Origin: CAZOKN01 sp964580525
GTDB lineage: Bacteria; Pseudomonadota; Alphaproteobacteria; Rickettsiales; UBA6187
Length of the DNA stretch: 34,973 bases
Assembly: GCA_964580525.1 (NCBI GenBank)
Contig: CAZOKN010000017.1
Coordinates: 1 to 34,973, forward strand
Reading direction: 5' to 3'
Part shown: piece after piece, positions 8,785-17,151 of the stretch
Layout of the letters: each line of letters starts with the position of its first letter
Position numbering within the stretch: position 1 is the stretch's first letter
Notes under the pieces: generated by a model
The model's input: the letters and a program-made list of their open reading frames with translations, nothing else
Databases searched by the model: none
Told to the model about the DNA's origin: nothing
Made by a program: the position numbers and the translations under genes

Positions 8785-10341
8785 ATGCCAGATGATGATA
8801 ACAAGAATAATTCTAATACTGAAAGCAAGGAAACGCCTGCTGCTTTGAAAGAAAAAGCGGCCTTTTTAGACTATAAGATAAAAGAAATCTTATCGATAAT
8901 TGCAAATCCGGAAAATTATGATGCTAAGGTCTTGCGCGAGAACCTAGCAACCGCCAAGAATTATGCAAGTGCAGCCAAAAATTTAGAACAATTTCTCGAT
9001 CCGGTATCACTAAGTGCATTAAAAGACGCAATAAGTAATGCTGATAAAATTATAGGCCAGGAGAGTAGCACAAGTGTAACTCAACAAATCGCAACTAGTG
9101 CCGATATAGTAGGAAATGCTGAGGAACAACAACGTCAAGAAGCCCAACAAAGATGGGATACTGCTATTGAAAAAGGAGCAAAAGCGCTTACTGATTTTGA
9201 TAGTGCTAAAGCTTCTTTCTATGAAAATAGTGGTCACTTCGATACTTTGAGTGATTTCATAAAGAAGAGAGATAAATATAAGCATTTTGATGATTTCTCT
9301 GATGATGAAGTTAAAAAATCTCTGAAAAACATGAAGCCTGATGAATTACAGGATATATGGGCACAGAAAACAGCTGATTCTGCTATACTATCTACAGTTC
9401 TTAATCACATGAAGAAGGATCATGAGAAGGTCAAAAAAACTCTTCATCATTTAGAGGAAGTAATTCATGAATCTGGTGAGTCAATGTTGCAAGAAGCCAG
9501 GCTACACAAGGAATTACACGAACATACTCATAGTCATCATCATTTAATGGATCGTTTAAAACATTTAAAACACCACAATGACCCTTCTGTTGAAGAAGGT
9601 GGAAAATTCCACGGCTTATTTAAGAAGGCTGAAAAACATGAAGAATTAGTTCAAAAACACAGTGAAAAGGTTGTTGAAGAAAAGGCGATGCAGACTAAAG
9701 AAAAAGCAGCAGCCAAAGAACTTAAAACTATAGACCGGGTCAAGAAAGACGCAACTAAAGAACTTTTAACACAGAAAATTGGGCCTGATCTGAAAAAAGT
9801 AGACGCTAAAATTGATGAAGTAGCTAAAGAAAAGCAATCCACTCCTGAGAATTTTTTTGCGGCAGCGAAAGTGGAGGCAGCAAAACAAGTTGATGAAGCT
9901 AAAATGAAGGATAACGATATAAAAAGAATGACTCAGGAAATTTTAGAAAATCGTGAAGATCTTTTAATTCTTTGTAATTTAAAAAATTTTGAAGGCAACA
10001 ATAAGCAGCTTATAGACGCTATAAAACAATCAAAAGCTTTCGAAGATGAAGATATCAAGCAAACTGTTACTAAAATGGAAGAAAACCTATCTAAAATTAA
10101 CGTACAGGAACGAAATAACGGCAAGGCTATGATCAAAGAGCCGGCAACAACAGTACACCAAGCCAAAGGAGAAGGAAAACAGGTGGTTACAAGTTTACAA
10201 AATTCTATAGATACAAAAAATCAAGACAAAGAAAACAATCCTGGCAAGAATGATAAGACAAATTTTGCTGAAAAAGAAAAAGATAAAAAGAAAACTCCTC
10301 CTGGTAAACCAAATCCAGATAAAGGTGGTCGTGGGCAATAA
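8785..10341 (+). CDS. Unrecognised His-rich coiled-coil protein
   Basis: A 518-residue, highly charged, Lys/Glu-rich and mostly helical protein. I do not recognise a family. ATG at 8785 is preferred over the in-frame ATG five codons earlier because TAGGTAA lies just ahead of it. There is no signal peptide or membrane segment. Around 9500-9580 it carries a dense His cluster (HEHTHSHHHLMDRLKHLKHH) that could bind metal. Long heptad-like stretches flank it, and the C-terminal ~70 residues are disordered, Lys/Pro/Gly-rich, ending DKGGRGQ. The convergent neighbour ends in a related KGGRGGKN. Lack of conserved domains, coiled coils and a basic tail would fit a secreted effector of a host-associated bacterium, but that is speculation. 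Confidence 0.7.
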   Translation: MPDDDNKNNSNTESKETPAALKEKAAFLDYKIKEILSIIANPENYDAKVLRENLATAKNYASAAKNLEQFLDPVSLSALKDAISNADKIIGQESSTSVTQQIATSADIVGNAEEQQRQEAQQRWDTAIEKGAKALTDFDSAKASFYENSGHFDTLSDFIKKRDKYKHFDDFSDDEVKKSLKNMKPDELQDIWAQKTADSAILSTVLNHMKKDHEKVKKTLHHLEEVIHESGESMLQEARLHKELHEHTHSHHHLMDRLKHLKHHNDPSVEEGGKFHGLFKKAEKHEELVQKHSEKVVEEKAMQTKEKAAAKELKTIDRVKKDATKELLTQKIGPDLKKVDAKIDEVAKEKQSTPENFFAAAKVEAAKQVDEAKMKDNDIKRMTQEILENREDLLILCNLKNFEGNNKQLIDAIKQSKAFEDEDIKQTVTKMEENLSKINVQERNNGKAMIKEPATTVHQAKGEGKQVVTSLQNSIDTKNQDKENNPGKNDKTNFAEKEKDKKKTPPGKPNPDKGGRGQ

Positions 10342-10370
10342 AAAACGCCCCGATTTTCGGAGCGTTTTCT
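10342..10370. terminator. Bidirectional intrinsic terminator
   Basis: Stem AAAACGCCCCG / CGGAGCGTTTT with an ATTTT loop and one mismatch, preceded by A residues and followed by T residues. It lies between two convergent genes, so it can serve both strands. Confidence 0.8.
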
Positions 10371-10395
10371 TCAAAAACTCAAATGGAAAGATTTT

Positions 10396-11049
10396 TTAGT
10401 TCTTTCCGCCTCTTCCACCTTTGGAAGCAGCTACTACATTATCAAACATAGCAGCATGGCCTTGGAATTCTAAATAGGCTGCATTTGCGCCGTGAATAAT
10501 AGCTTCTGCACCATGTTGAGCAGCACTAACCTCAAGAGCATCAATTTTCTTGTTACGTGCGCGTATACGCTCCAATGCCGCCTTTTGCTCGTTTGATAGC
10601 TCAGGTTCTTCTTGTTTTTTAGCTTCCTCTTTAGCAACAAACTTTCCTTTAACCAGCTCATTACCAGAACCAGCTGTTGGTAAAGGGATTTTATTTTCAT
10701 TTGGCGAAGAAGTTGGAGTGTCAGAAGAAGGAGTATCACTACTATGGGAGCCGGAACCACTATCCTCACGCAGAAGATTTTGTTTTACGTTATACTGCTG
10801 AGATTTTTCCAAATCCCATCCTGCTTTTTCTTTTTGGCCCAATTGTTTGTATAAACCGCTTCTGGCTGCATAAAAAGCTGCACAGTGAGATTTTTCCGAG
10901 TCAGTTACAGGCTCTGCCTTTACTAACTTTTCACCCGCTTTATTACATTTATCAATCAGCTTTTGAACAGCTTTTCTATTTTGCAAATCCTTATTTGTAA
11001 CTTCAGGCAATTTTCCTTGCATCTTTTCCCACAAATCGCTTTTACCCAT
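10396..11049 (-). CDS. Unrecognised protein with TPR-like N-terminus and KGGRG tail
   Basis: A 217-residue soluble protein of unknown function. ATG at 11049 (MGKSDLWEK) is chosen because AGGAAGAG stands just upstream; a longer reading frame to 11127 has no such site. Residues ~15-95 are helical and resemble one TPR-like hairpin (AAFYAARSGLYKQLGQKEKA). A Ser/Thr/Pro-rich linker (GSGSHSSDTPSSDTPTSSP) follows, then a charged helix (LSNEQKAALERIRARNKK) and an Ala/His-rich tail ending ASKGGRGGKN. The tail resembles the end of the convergent 518-residue protein (DKGGRGQ). No signal peptide is seen. The two genes share a terminator and may be functionally paired. Confidence 0.65.
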   Translation of the reverse strand: MGKSDLWEKMQGKLPEVTNKDLQNRKAVQKLIDKCNKAGEKLVKAEPVTDSEKSHCAAFYAARSGLYKQLGQKEKAGWDLEKSQQYNVKQNLLREDSGSGSHSSDTPSSDTPTSSPNENKIPLPTAGSGNELVKGKFVAKEEAKKQEEPELSNEQKAALERIRARNKKIDALEVSAAQHGAEAIIHGANAAYLEFQGHAAMFDNVVAASKGGRGGKN

Positions 11050-11522
11050 CGTACTCTTCCTATGATTTAGTGTTATAATATTATTCCATGTGCAATGGTT
11101 GTACCACGAAAACCGCCCTCGCGTCAATGAAAAACTACTGTTAACTGGCTGAAAATTCTTGATTTTATTAAAGTTTTATTAAAATATTAACCATTTATTG
11201 TAGGCTAAAATCTACCAAAAACCCTAAACTAACCAGAATATTTGACTATTTCAGGTTTAGTATGAGGTGTATAATTAGCTCGTTATTTTTATAATCTTAC
11301 AGTCTATTTATATGAAAAATGTCCTTTCTTTTTTCTCCTTTAGATAAATTGCCTAATAATTTCGGGAAAAAGGAAGGGAAATAATTTTTAGAGTCCGTAT
11401 AAGAAAGAAAATCCGTTTGGTAAAAATGATATTTTGAAGAAATGAAGTTTATTATTTTATCGATAGAATATTTTTAGCCGTTTTTGTAATATGTTATATT
11501 TTGTTTAAATGTAATTTAATGG
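11050..11522. other. AT-rich intergenic stretch, no gene seen
   Basis: About 470 bases without a credible gene. It holds the promoter of the minus-strand gene at its left end and probably that of the downstream plus-strand gene (TTGTAATATGTTATATT near 11485) at its right end. A GTTTAGTA element at 11255-11263 matches one half of the palindrome found before the recombinase gene. Confidence 0.5.
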
Positions 11523-11534
11523 ATGTACTTAATT

Positions 11535-11933
11535 ATGAGTGATGAAAAAAAATGTAAGACTAGCTGCTGTAGTAATTTCATGAATTCACTTGGAATTTTG
11601 TTAACAGGTGTAGCTGCAGTTTGGGCTCTTCATAAAAGTGATGGAGTAATTGATAAAATTTTGGAACTTCAAAAACAATCTACTCAAATAGAAATGGCTG
11701 TAAACCAATTAGGACAACTAATTACATCTCAAAAAACATTGCTTATTTTATCGCAAAAAAATCTTAAACCAGAAGATGCTATTGAACAAATTCCTACAGA
11801 ACAAAATGCGGTGGCAGGTCAGGTTTTTCTTCCTATCAATCAGAAATCTATAGTTATAGAGACTCTTGCCAGTTCAAAACCTGAAATCGAGAAGGCTAAA
11901 ATTATAGAGAATGCTTTAAAGATTAAGCAGTAA
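11535..11933 (+). CDS. Small membrane-anchored hypothetical protein
   Basis: A 132-residue protein of unknown family (136 if the ATG at 11523 is used; neither start has a strong ribosome site). A Cys-containing head (KKCKTSCCSNF) precedes one membrane segment at about residues 16-33 (LGILLTGVAAVWAL). A helical, probably coiled-coil region rich in Gln/Leu/Ile follows, and then a polar tail. The layout resembles small phage or island proteins that sit in the membrane with a cytoplasmic or periplasmic coiled coil. It ends five bases before the next gene, so the two probably share a transcript. Confidence 0.55.
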   Translation: MSDEKKCKTSCCSNFMNSLGILLTGVAAVWALHKSDGVIDKILELQKQSTQIEMAVNQLGQLITSQKTLLILSQKNLKPEDAIEQIPTEQNAVAGQVFLPINQKSIVIETLASSKPEIEKAKIIENALKIKQ

Positions 11934-11937
11934 GATT

Positions 11938-12567
11938 ATGGGAGGCATTGGTTCAGGAAGTTGGTATAGATGTAGTACAAAGCCCACTACAGACAATTTT
12001 CACAGGTGGGATATAAAGAAGCTTATAAAGGAAGGTGCTCTAAAGGAAGGTCAGTATAACAGCGGCGGCTGGCAATGGTATGAAGAGCGTTATGGCAAAA
12101 AGACAGTAATTTCTACCATAAGATATATTATTGATGCTTCAGGTAGTTCTTCCTATGCCCAGGTAAAATACAAGAATAAAAATTCACAGGAAAGTTTTGA
12201 CTATAAAATCCATCTTGCCACTACCAACCCTAATTATGGCGGCAAACGCTGGTGGTTTATTTGCCCTATTGCAGGGTGCGGAAAACGCGTTGGTGTGCTG
12301 TATATGGGTAGTAAGTATTTTGCCTGCCGACACTGTTATAATGTTGCCTACCCAAGCCAAAACGAACCCCAACATTACCGTATGCTCCGCAAAGCTCAGG
12401 CAATTCATATGAGATTAGGTGGTAGTGGCTGCACCGATGAATGGGTGCGTAAGCCTAAATATATGCACCAGAAAACCTTTGATAGGTTAATTAATGAAAT
12501 GGAACATTGCGAGCAAATATCGCTTGTTGGCATGGCTGCTAAGTTTGGGATACTGGATAGGATATAA
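11938..12567 (+). CDS. Island-associated zinc-finger hypothetical protein
   Basis: A 209-residue protein. It resembles a widespread uncharacterised family of alphaproteobacterial islands that opens with MGGxGSG-W and a WQWYEE segment and continues to a treble-clef-like zinc site. Here the site is CPIAGC at about residue 110 and CRHC at about 131, with RWWFICP before and YFACRHCYNVAYPSQ between and after. Basic residues and the metal site suggest nucleic-acid binding. It starts four bases after the membrane protein gene and lies upstream of the vsr/methyltransferase/restriction genes. The function is not known. Confidence 0.65.
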   Translation: MGGIGSGSWYRCSTKPTTDNFHRWDIKKLIKEGALKEGQYNSGGWQWYEERYGKKTVISTIRYIIDASGSSSYAQVKYKNKNSQESFDYKIHLATTNPNYGGKRWWFICPIAGCGKRVGVLYMGSKYFACRHCYNVAYPSQNEPQHYRMLRKAQAIHMRLGGSGCTDEWVRKPKYMHQKTFDRLINEMEHCEQISLVGMAAKFGILDRI

Positions 12568-12662
12568 AATCTGCTTGGCAAATTTGCTATTTAAAATTTT
12601 ATTTTTGACACAAACAGAATAGTATTTGGCCGAACTATGTACATATAACAATTATTACTATC

Positions 12663-13121
12663 ATGGATATATTCACAAAAGAAAAACGCAGCGATATTAT
12701 GTCGTCGGTTAAGGGCAAGAATACAAAGCCCGAGGTTATGTTGCGAAAGGCTTTATTTAAAAAAGGATTCCGCTACAACCTTCACACTAAGTTACTAGAA
12801 GGAAAGCCTGATATTTATCTTAAGAAATATAATGCTGTTATTTTCTTTCATGGTTGTTTTTGGCATGGACATAACTGCAAAGCAGGAGCATTACCTAAAA
12901 CAAGAACTGAATTTTGGAAAAATAAAATAGAATCTAATAAATGTAGAGATTTAAATGCCATACGCAGCTTGCATGATAAAGACTATAGGATTCTTGTGGT
13001 TTGGGGCTGCTCCTTAAAGGGCAAGGGAAAAGGCCGCTTTGAAGAAGTTGTAAATAAAACTATAAAATGGTTAACCTCAGATAATGATTTTAACGAAATA
13101 TCAAATAACATGTTTGAGTAA
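12663..13121 (+). CDS. vsr: Very short patch repair endonuclease (Vsr)
   Basis: Vsr nicks DNA 5' of the T in T:G mismatches that arise by deamination of 5-methylcytosine, and so protects the sites modified by a partnered C5-methyltransferase. The 152-residue length is typical. Family motifs are intact: RSDIMSSVKGKNTKPE, LRKALFKKGFRYNLH, the catalytic GKPDIYLKKYNAVIFFHGCF with WHGHNC (zinc site His/Cys), and LPKTRTEFWKNKIESN. It is followed 43 bases later by a C5-methyltransferase gene, the usual partner. TATGTACATA (12636-12645), a perfect palindrome, lies just ahead of the start and could be an operator or overlap a -10 (TATAAC). Confidence 0.93.
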   Translation: MDIFTKEKRSDIMSSVKGKNTKPEVMLRKALFKKGFRYNLHTKLLEGKPDIYLKKYNAVIFFHGCFWHGHNCKAGALPKTRTEFWKNKIESNKCRDLNAIRSLHDKDYRILVVWGCSLKGKGKGRFEEVVNKTIKWLTSDNDFNEISNNMFE

Positions 13122-13164
13122 TTGAAATAAGATACTTTTGGTGTAAAGTCCGGTTGAGGTGCAA

Positions 13165-14067
13165 ATGACAAAAAAATACAGGTTTATAGATTTATTCGCA
13201 GGCATAGGAGGTTTTCACTATGCGTTTCATGAGCTTGGTGCGGAATGTGTTTTTGCATCTGAAATAGACCCGCATGCCAGAAACACTTATCAGCATAATT
13301 TAAAATCTATATCCCCTAAGTTGTTTGAAGCTAATAAATTCAATGATGATATTCTAAAAATTACATATGATGACATAGGCAAAGAAATACCTGATTTTGA
13401 TATTTTATGTGCTGGCTTTCCATGTCAGCCATTTAGTCAGGCTGGCTTCAAGCGTGGTTTTAAAGAGGCAAAAGACTCGCGTGGAAACATGTTTTTCAGA
13501 ATACGTGATATAATAAAGGTTAAGAGGCCGAAAGCTATATTCCTTGAAAACGTCAGACATCTTTTAAAACATGATGGCGGGCAAACATTTTCAATTATAA
13601 AAGATATAATAGACAAAGAACTAAAATATGATTTTCATTATGGAATTGTAAAAGCTTCCGATTTCGGGCTGCCACAACATAGGCCCAGATTGTTCATGGT
13701 TGGATTTAGAAAAGAGGATAAATACACAACACCATTCGAACACCCGCAAAAAGTACCTTTAAAAATGACTATGTCAGATGTAATGAGTGGACTTGATGAT
13801 AGACGCAACTGGGATTCTTATCTGGTGAACAACGAACATGTGCGATTAACTTCTAAAGAAGGCCTTATAATGCAGGGCTTTCCTGAAAGCTTTAGATTCC
13901 CGGTAACAGAAACCCAAGCTATGAAGCAACTTGGCAATAGCGTTGCTGTTAATGCAATAAGGGCATATGGAGACCAAATAATAAAAAGGCTGAACAACGA
14001 ATTACTTAATAAGTCTGAAACAGATAATTTTATTGTTAAGAAACAGAAGATAACAGCAACGGTTTAG
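13165..14067 (+). CDS. C5 cytosine DNA methyltransferase with shortened target-recognition region
   Basis: Transfers a methyl group to cytosine C5. Start ATG 13165 follows TTGAGG; GTG at 13159 is possible. Motif I (FIDLFAGIGGFHYAF), motif IV (GFPCQPFSQAG, catalytic Cys at about residue 87), motif VI (FLENVRHL), motif VIII (QHRPRLFMVGF) and motifs IX-X (RLTSKEGLIMQGFP; QLGNSVAVNAI) are all present. Only about 50 residues separate motif VIII from motif IX, where M.HpaII- or M.HhaI-like enzymes have roughly 100 or more. The variable target-recognition domain thus seems largely missing. It may be an in-frame deletion (inactive or relaxed enzyme) or a very compact TRD. It lies between vsr and an HpaII-like restriction gene. 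Confidence 0.88.
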   Translation: MTKKYRFIDLFAGIGGFHYAFHELGAECVFASEIDPHARNTYQHNLKSISPKLFEANKFNDDILKITYDDIGKEIPDFDILCAGFPCQPFSQAGFKRGFKEAKDSRGNMFFRIRDIIKVKRPKAIFLENVRHLLKHDGGQTFSIIKDIIDKELKYDFHYGIVKASDFGLPQHRPRLFMVGFRKEDKYTTPFEHPQKVPLKMTMSDVMSGLDDRRNWDSYLVNNEHVRLTSKEGLIMQGFPESFRFPVTETQAMKQLGNSVAVNAIRAYGDQIIKRLNNELLNKSETDNFIVKKQKITATV

Positions 14068-14074
14068 GTATAAC

Positions 14075-15136
14075 ATGAATAAGGGAGAATGGAGCGAGTT
14101 TTATACTTTCTTGCGGTTGTTAGCAGATGGAAAATTATATGCGGCCGATGCCGATTTAAATAAAATTGAAGATTTATATTATCCTATAGTAAAAATTATA
14201 CGACAAAGCAAAAACCATAAAGAGCCTTTGTTTTATGAGGTTGGGGATAAGAAGGTAATTATTGTTGATTCGGCAAATAATAATGCGCTTAGTCAGGTAT
14301 CTACGGAAAAATTTACAATAAATGCCGATAAACTTTTAAAAATTATTAAGAATGCCTCCGATAGCTCTTTTGAAGCTCCTGAAATAAATGATTTTACATG
14401 TGAAATAGAATCGCCGCTTGTAAAAGAAAAATCATCTTCTAAGCGTGATATAACCATTGTTATTCATGATATAAATACGGGGCATAAACCTGAAGTTGGA
14501 TTTAGTATTAAGTCAAAGCTGGGTGGTGCATCAACCTTATTTAATGCAAATGTTTCAAACAACTTAAAATACAAAGTTAAAGGGCTTGGAAGTGTTGGCA
14601 GTGAGGCTTTGGAGCGTTTAAAGTTACTGAAGGCAAAAGACCTGCTAAAAGGATTAAACGAAAATAATTGTATTATAGAGTTTGAATCGGTTGTAGATGG
14701 CTATTTTGAATCGAATTTGCATATGATTGATTCGGACTTTCCGATTATTTTATCGGAAGTTCTAAAGTTATATTATTCGGGATATTCCGTTAAAATAAAC
14801 GATTTAACTAAAAAGGTGACAAAGATAAACCCTTGCGGATTTAAGAACAGTGAAACCTTCCCTTTCTATGAGCATAAAATAAAAGGTTTTATTACGGCCT
14901 GCGCTTTAGGCATGACTTCTAAAAAGCCTTGGAACGGAAGCTTTGATGTATCAGGGGGCTATATAATAGTTAAAGAAAACGGTGATGTTCTTTGTTACCA
15001 TATTTATAACTGGAATGATTTTCAGGAGTATTTATTTAATAGTACATTTATTGATACACCAAGCACTACTAGACATAAGTTCGGTAAATTAGAAGGCGAC
15101 AGTCTTAATTTGAATTTCCAGATAAGGTTTAAGTAG
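14075..15136 (+). CDS. HpaII-family type II restriction endonuclease
   Basis: A 353-residue protein, close to the length of R.HpaII, and starting seven bases after the methyltransferase stop. It has the family's opening (NKGEWSEFYTFLRLLADGKLYAADADLNKI), the central DITIVIHDINTG and VGFSIKSKLGGASTLFNA segments that carry the likely catalytic D/E-x-K residues, and a conserved GFITACALGMTSKKPWNG region near the C-terminus. HpaII itself cuts CCGG; that specificity is inferred by family and not visible here. With vsr and the methyltransferase it forms a compact restriction-modification set. The gene looks complete, which is notable given the shortened methyltransferase. Confidence 0.82.
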   Translation: MNKGEWSEFYTFLRLLADGKLYAADADLNKIEDLYYPIVKIIRQSKNHKEPLFYEVGDKKVIIVDSANNNALSQVSTEKFTINADKLLKIIKNASDSSFEAPEINDFTCEIESPLVKEKSSSKRDITIVIHDINTGHKPEVGFSIKSKLGGASTLFNANVSNNLKYKVKGLGSVGSEALERLKLLKAKDLLKGLNENNCIIEFESVVDGYFESNLHMIDSDFPIILSEVLKLYYSGYSVKINDLTKKVTKINPCGFKNSETFPFYEHKIKGFITACALGMTSKKPWNGSFDVSGGYIIVKENGDVLCYHIYNWNDFQEYLFNSTFIDTPSTTRHKFGKLEGDSLNLNFQIRFK

Positions 15137-15235
15137 ATTTGCTTTTAAAATAACTTCAGACTTGTCGTCTTATTCTTGAAGACCTGCTAAATAGTCTAGA
15201 TGTTGCCATTCGTGGATTAAAGAATAAAAATAAGC

Positions 15236-15281
15236 TTGTACTATTTCTGAAAATACATATTATGTTTAGTAAATACTAAAC
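15236..15281 (+). promoter_or_regulatory. Recombinase promoter with perfect palindrome
   Basis: A plausible -35 TTGTAC (15236-15241) and -10 TATTAT, 16 bases apart, lie before the serine recombinase gene. The perfect palindrome GTTTAGTAAATACTAAAC (15264-15281) follows directly over the expected transcription start, 12 bases before the ATG. It looks like an operator that would keep the recombinase off. Confidence 0.5.
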
Positions 15282-15293
15282 GAGAGCGCGTAA

Positions 15294-16862
15294 ATGTCCT
15301 ATTCCAAAGAAGCAGTATCTCAAACTAAGCAATGCGTAATATACGCCCGTGTTTCTTCTAAAGAGCAAGAAAAGGAAGGATTTTCTATTCCCTCACAATT
15401 GAAGCTGCTTAATAATTATGCTGCCCTTAATGGTAATAAAGTAGCCAAGGAATTTGTGGACGTTGAAACTGCCAAGCTTTCAGGACGTACTGGTTTTACT
15501 GATATGGTAGCTTTCCTAAAGAAAAATCAGAATATCAAAACCTTGCTTGTAGAAAAAACTGATAGGCTATACCGCAATCTGAAGGACTGGGTAATACTGG
15601 AAGAACTTGACCTTGAAATACACCTGGTAAAAGAAAATGTGGTGCTTTCTGATAGTTCGCGCTCTTCAGAAAAATTTATGCACGGCATTAAGGTACTAAT
15701 GGCAAAAAACTATATTGATAACCTTTCAGAAGAAACCAAGAAAGGTATGCAGGAAAAAGCAGAGCAAGGTATATGGCCTTCCTGCGCCCCTATGGGTTAT
15801 AAAAATGTGCAAAGGGATGATGGGAAGAAGATTATTGTTATTGATGATGATATAGCCCCGCTTATCACTAAAATTTACGAATGGTACGCCAGCGGCAATT
15901 ATTCTGTAAAAGAAGTAACTAGGCAGGCAAAAGAATGTGGGCTGGTAGCAAAGAAAAGTAAAGCCCCGTTACCACAAGCCACGGTGCATAAAATACTAAG
16001 GAACAGGCTATATTGCGGGGAATTTGACTGGAACGGGCAAATACACAAAGGCAGCCACCAGCCTATAATAACCAAGGAATTATGGTTACATGTGCAAGAC
16101 CTGCTTGAACATAAGCTTGGTAACAGGCGAAAAGTAGCAAAGCACAATTTTGCTTTCTCAGGTTTTATAAGGTGCGATACATGCGGGCAATGCCTGATAG
16201 GTGATATTAAGAAACATAAGTACATTTATTACAGGTGTGGCGGCTGCAAAAATACTGTACAAAAGCCTTATGTGAAAGAATCGGTTATTGAAGAGCAATT
16301 TAACAGGGTATTACAAACCTTGAAGTTTGATGATGATGTGTTGCAATGGGTGTCTAATGCCCTGAAAGAAAGTAACCAGGATAAACAAAAGCACCATGAA
16401 GAAGCTATATCCCGCCTGCAGGCGCAGTATAACAAGCTAACTGCAAGGATTAATACCATGTATATTGATAAGCTTGATGGCAAAATATCTTCAGAGTTTT
16501 TTGATACAAAATCTGCAGAGTGGAAAAGTGAGCAGGAAGAAATCCTGGAACAGATACAAAAGCACCAGCAGGCTAACCATATCTATATAAATGAAGGGGT
16601 GCGCTTACTCGAACTTGCGCAAACCGCTTGTAGCTTATTCAAAGGGCAAGACGCTGCTGAAAAAAGAAAATTATTGAACTTCGTAATATCGAACTCAGTT
16701 TGGGATGGTAAAAACCTAAAGGCAGAATTTAAACAACCTTTTGATATTATTGCGGAATCAAAGATAAAGATAGAAAGCGAAATAATGCGCGATATGCCAA
16801 GAATAGAGATTTTTGAAAAATGGCTCCCCGGGCCGGACTCGAACCAGCGACCAATTGGTTAA
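15294..16862 (+). CDS. Large serine recombinase (integrase) of the island
   Basis: Site-specific recombinase that inserts and excises the island. The resolvase-type catalytic domain begins VIYARVSSKEQEKEGFSIPSQ (nucleophile Ser21 by family pattern). A recombinase domain follows (GYKNVQRDDGKK through RNRLYCGEFDWNGQIHKG), then a zinc ribbon (RCDTCGQCLIGD … YRCGGC) and a coiled coil at about residues 360-430 (HHEEAISRLQAQYNKLTARI). The 522-residue length is normal. The last 13 residues (WLPGPDSNQRPIG) are read from the antisense strand of the tRNA-Asn gene, and the stop codon falls at its anticodon, so the C-terminus is made of attachment-site DNA. Confidence 0.9.
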   Translation: MSYSKEAVSQTKQCVIYARVSSKEQEKEGFSIPSQLKLLNNYAALNGNKVAKEFVDVETAKLSGRTGFTDMVAFLKKNQNIKTLLVEKTDRLYRNLKDWVILEELDLEIHLVKENVVLSDSSRSSEKFMHGIKVLMAKNYIDNLSEETKKGMQEKAEQGIWPSCAPMGYKNVQRDDGKKIIVIDDDIAPLITKIYEWYASGNYSVKEVTRQAKECGLVAKKSKAPLPQATVHKILRNRLYCGEFDWNGQIHKGSHQPIITKELWLHVQDLLEHKLGNRRKVAKHNFAFSGFIRCDTCGQCLIGDIKKHKYIYYRCGGCKNTVQKPYVKESVIEEQFNRVLQTLKFDDDVLQWVSNALKESNQDKQKHHEEAISRLQAQYNKLTARINTMYIDKLDGKISSEFFDTKSAEWKSEQEEILEQIQKHQQANHIYINEGVRLLELAQTACSLFKGQDAAEKRKLLNFVISNSVWDGKNLKAEFKQPFDIIAESKIKIESEIMRDMPRIEIFEKWLPGPDSNQRPIG

Positions 16863-16895
16863 CAGCCAACTGCTCTACCACTGAGCTACCGAGGA
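16821..16895 (-). tRNA. tRNA-Asn (GTT)
   Basis: A complete tRNA on the minus strand. The acceptor stem TCCTCGG pairs with CCGGGGA, the D-arm is GCTCAGTGGTAGAGC, and the anticodon loop CTGTTAA contains GTT (plus-strand AAC at 16861-16863). The T-arm is CTGG-TTCGAGT-CCGG, and the 3' end GCCA has CCA encoded. Its 3' half overlaps the end of the serine recombinase gene, so it is the likely attachment site of the island to its left. Confidence 0.95.
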
Positions 16896-17151
16896 ACATG
16901 GGCTCATTTCAAAGTGGGCGCCTTTATAACAAATAAAATTTGAATGTTCCAGAGTTTATTTGTAAAAAACTAAAAAAACTTAAAATTAGCAGAAACGCTA
17001 AGGAAATGAGGCTTATAGTTGCACTTCCTCCTTATTTTATGAAGTGGCTCTGCAAGTGAATCTATAGCCTAATGCAAGAACTTGCAAAACAACCACCTAT
17101 CACTTATATGCTATTATATTTTAGTATAACATTAGTTGGAGTGGCTGTTCA

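Noticed and set aside
10677..11000. 107-codon plus-strand frame opposite the KGGRG-tailed protein
   Set aside because: No ribosome site and an implausible composition; the minus-strand gene has a good start and a terminator.
11128..11155. TGTTAACTGGCTG near 11138 as the left attachment site of the island
   Set aside because: It shares only scrambled short words with tRNA-Asn and does not match its 3' end over any useful length.
12605..12649. TTGACA at 12605 with TATAAC at 12644 as a promoter for vsr
   Set aside because: The spacing is 33 bases, far from 16-18; the two elements do not form one sigma70 promoter.
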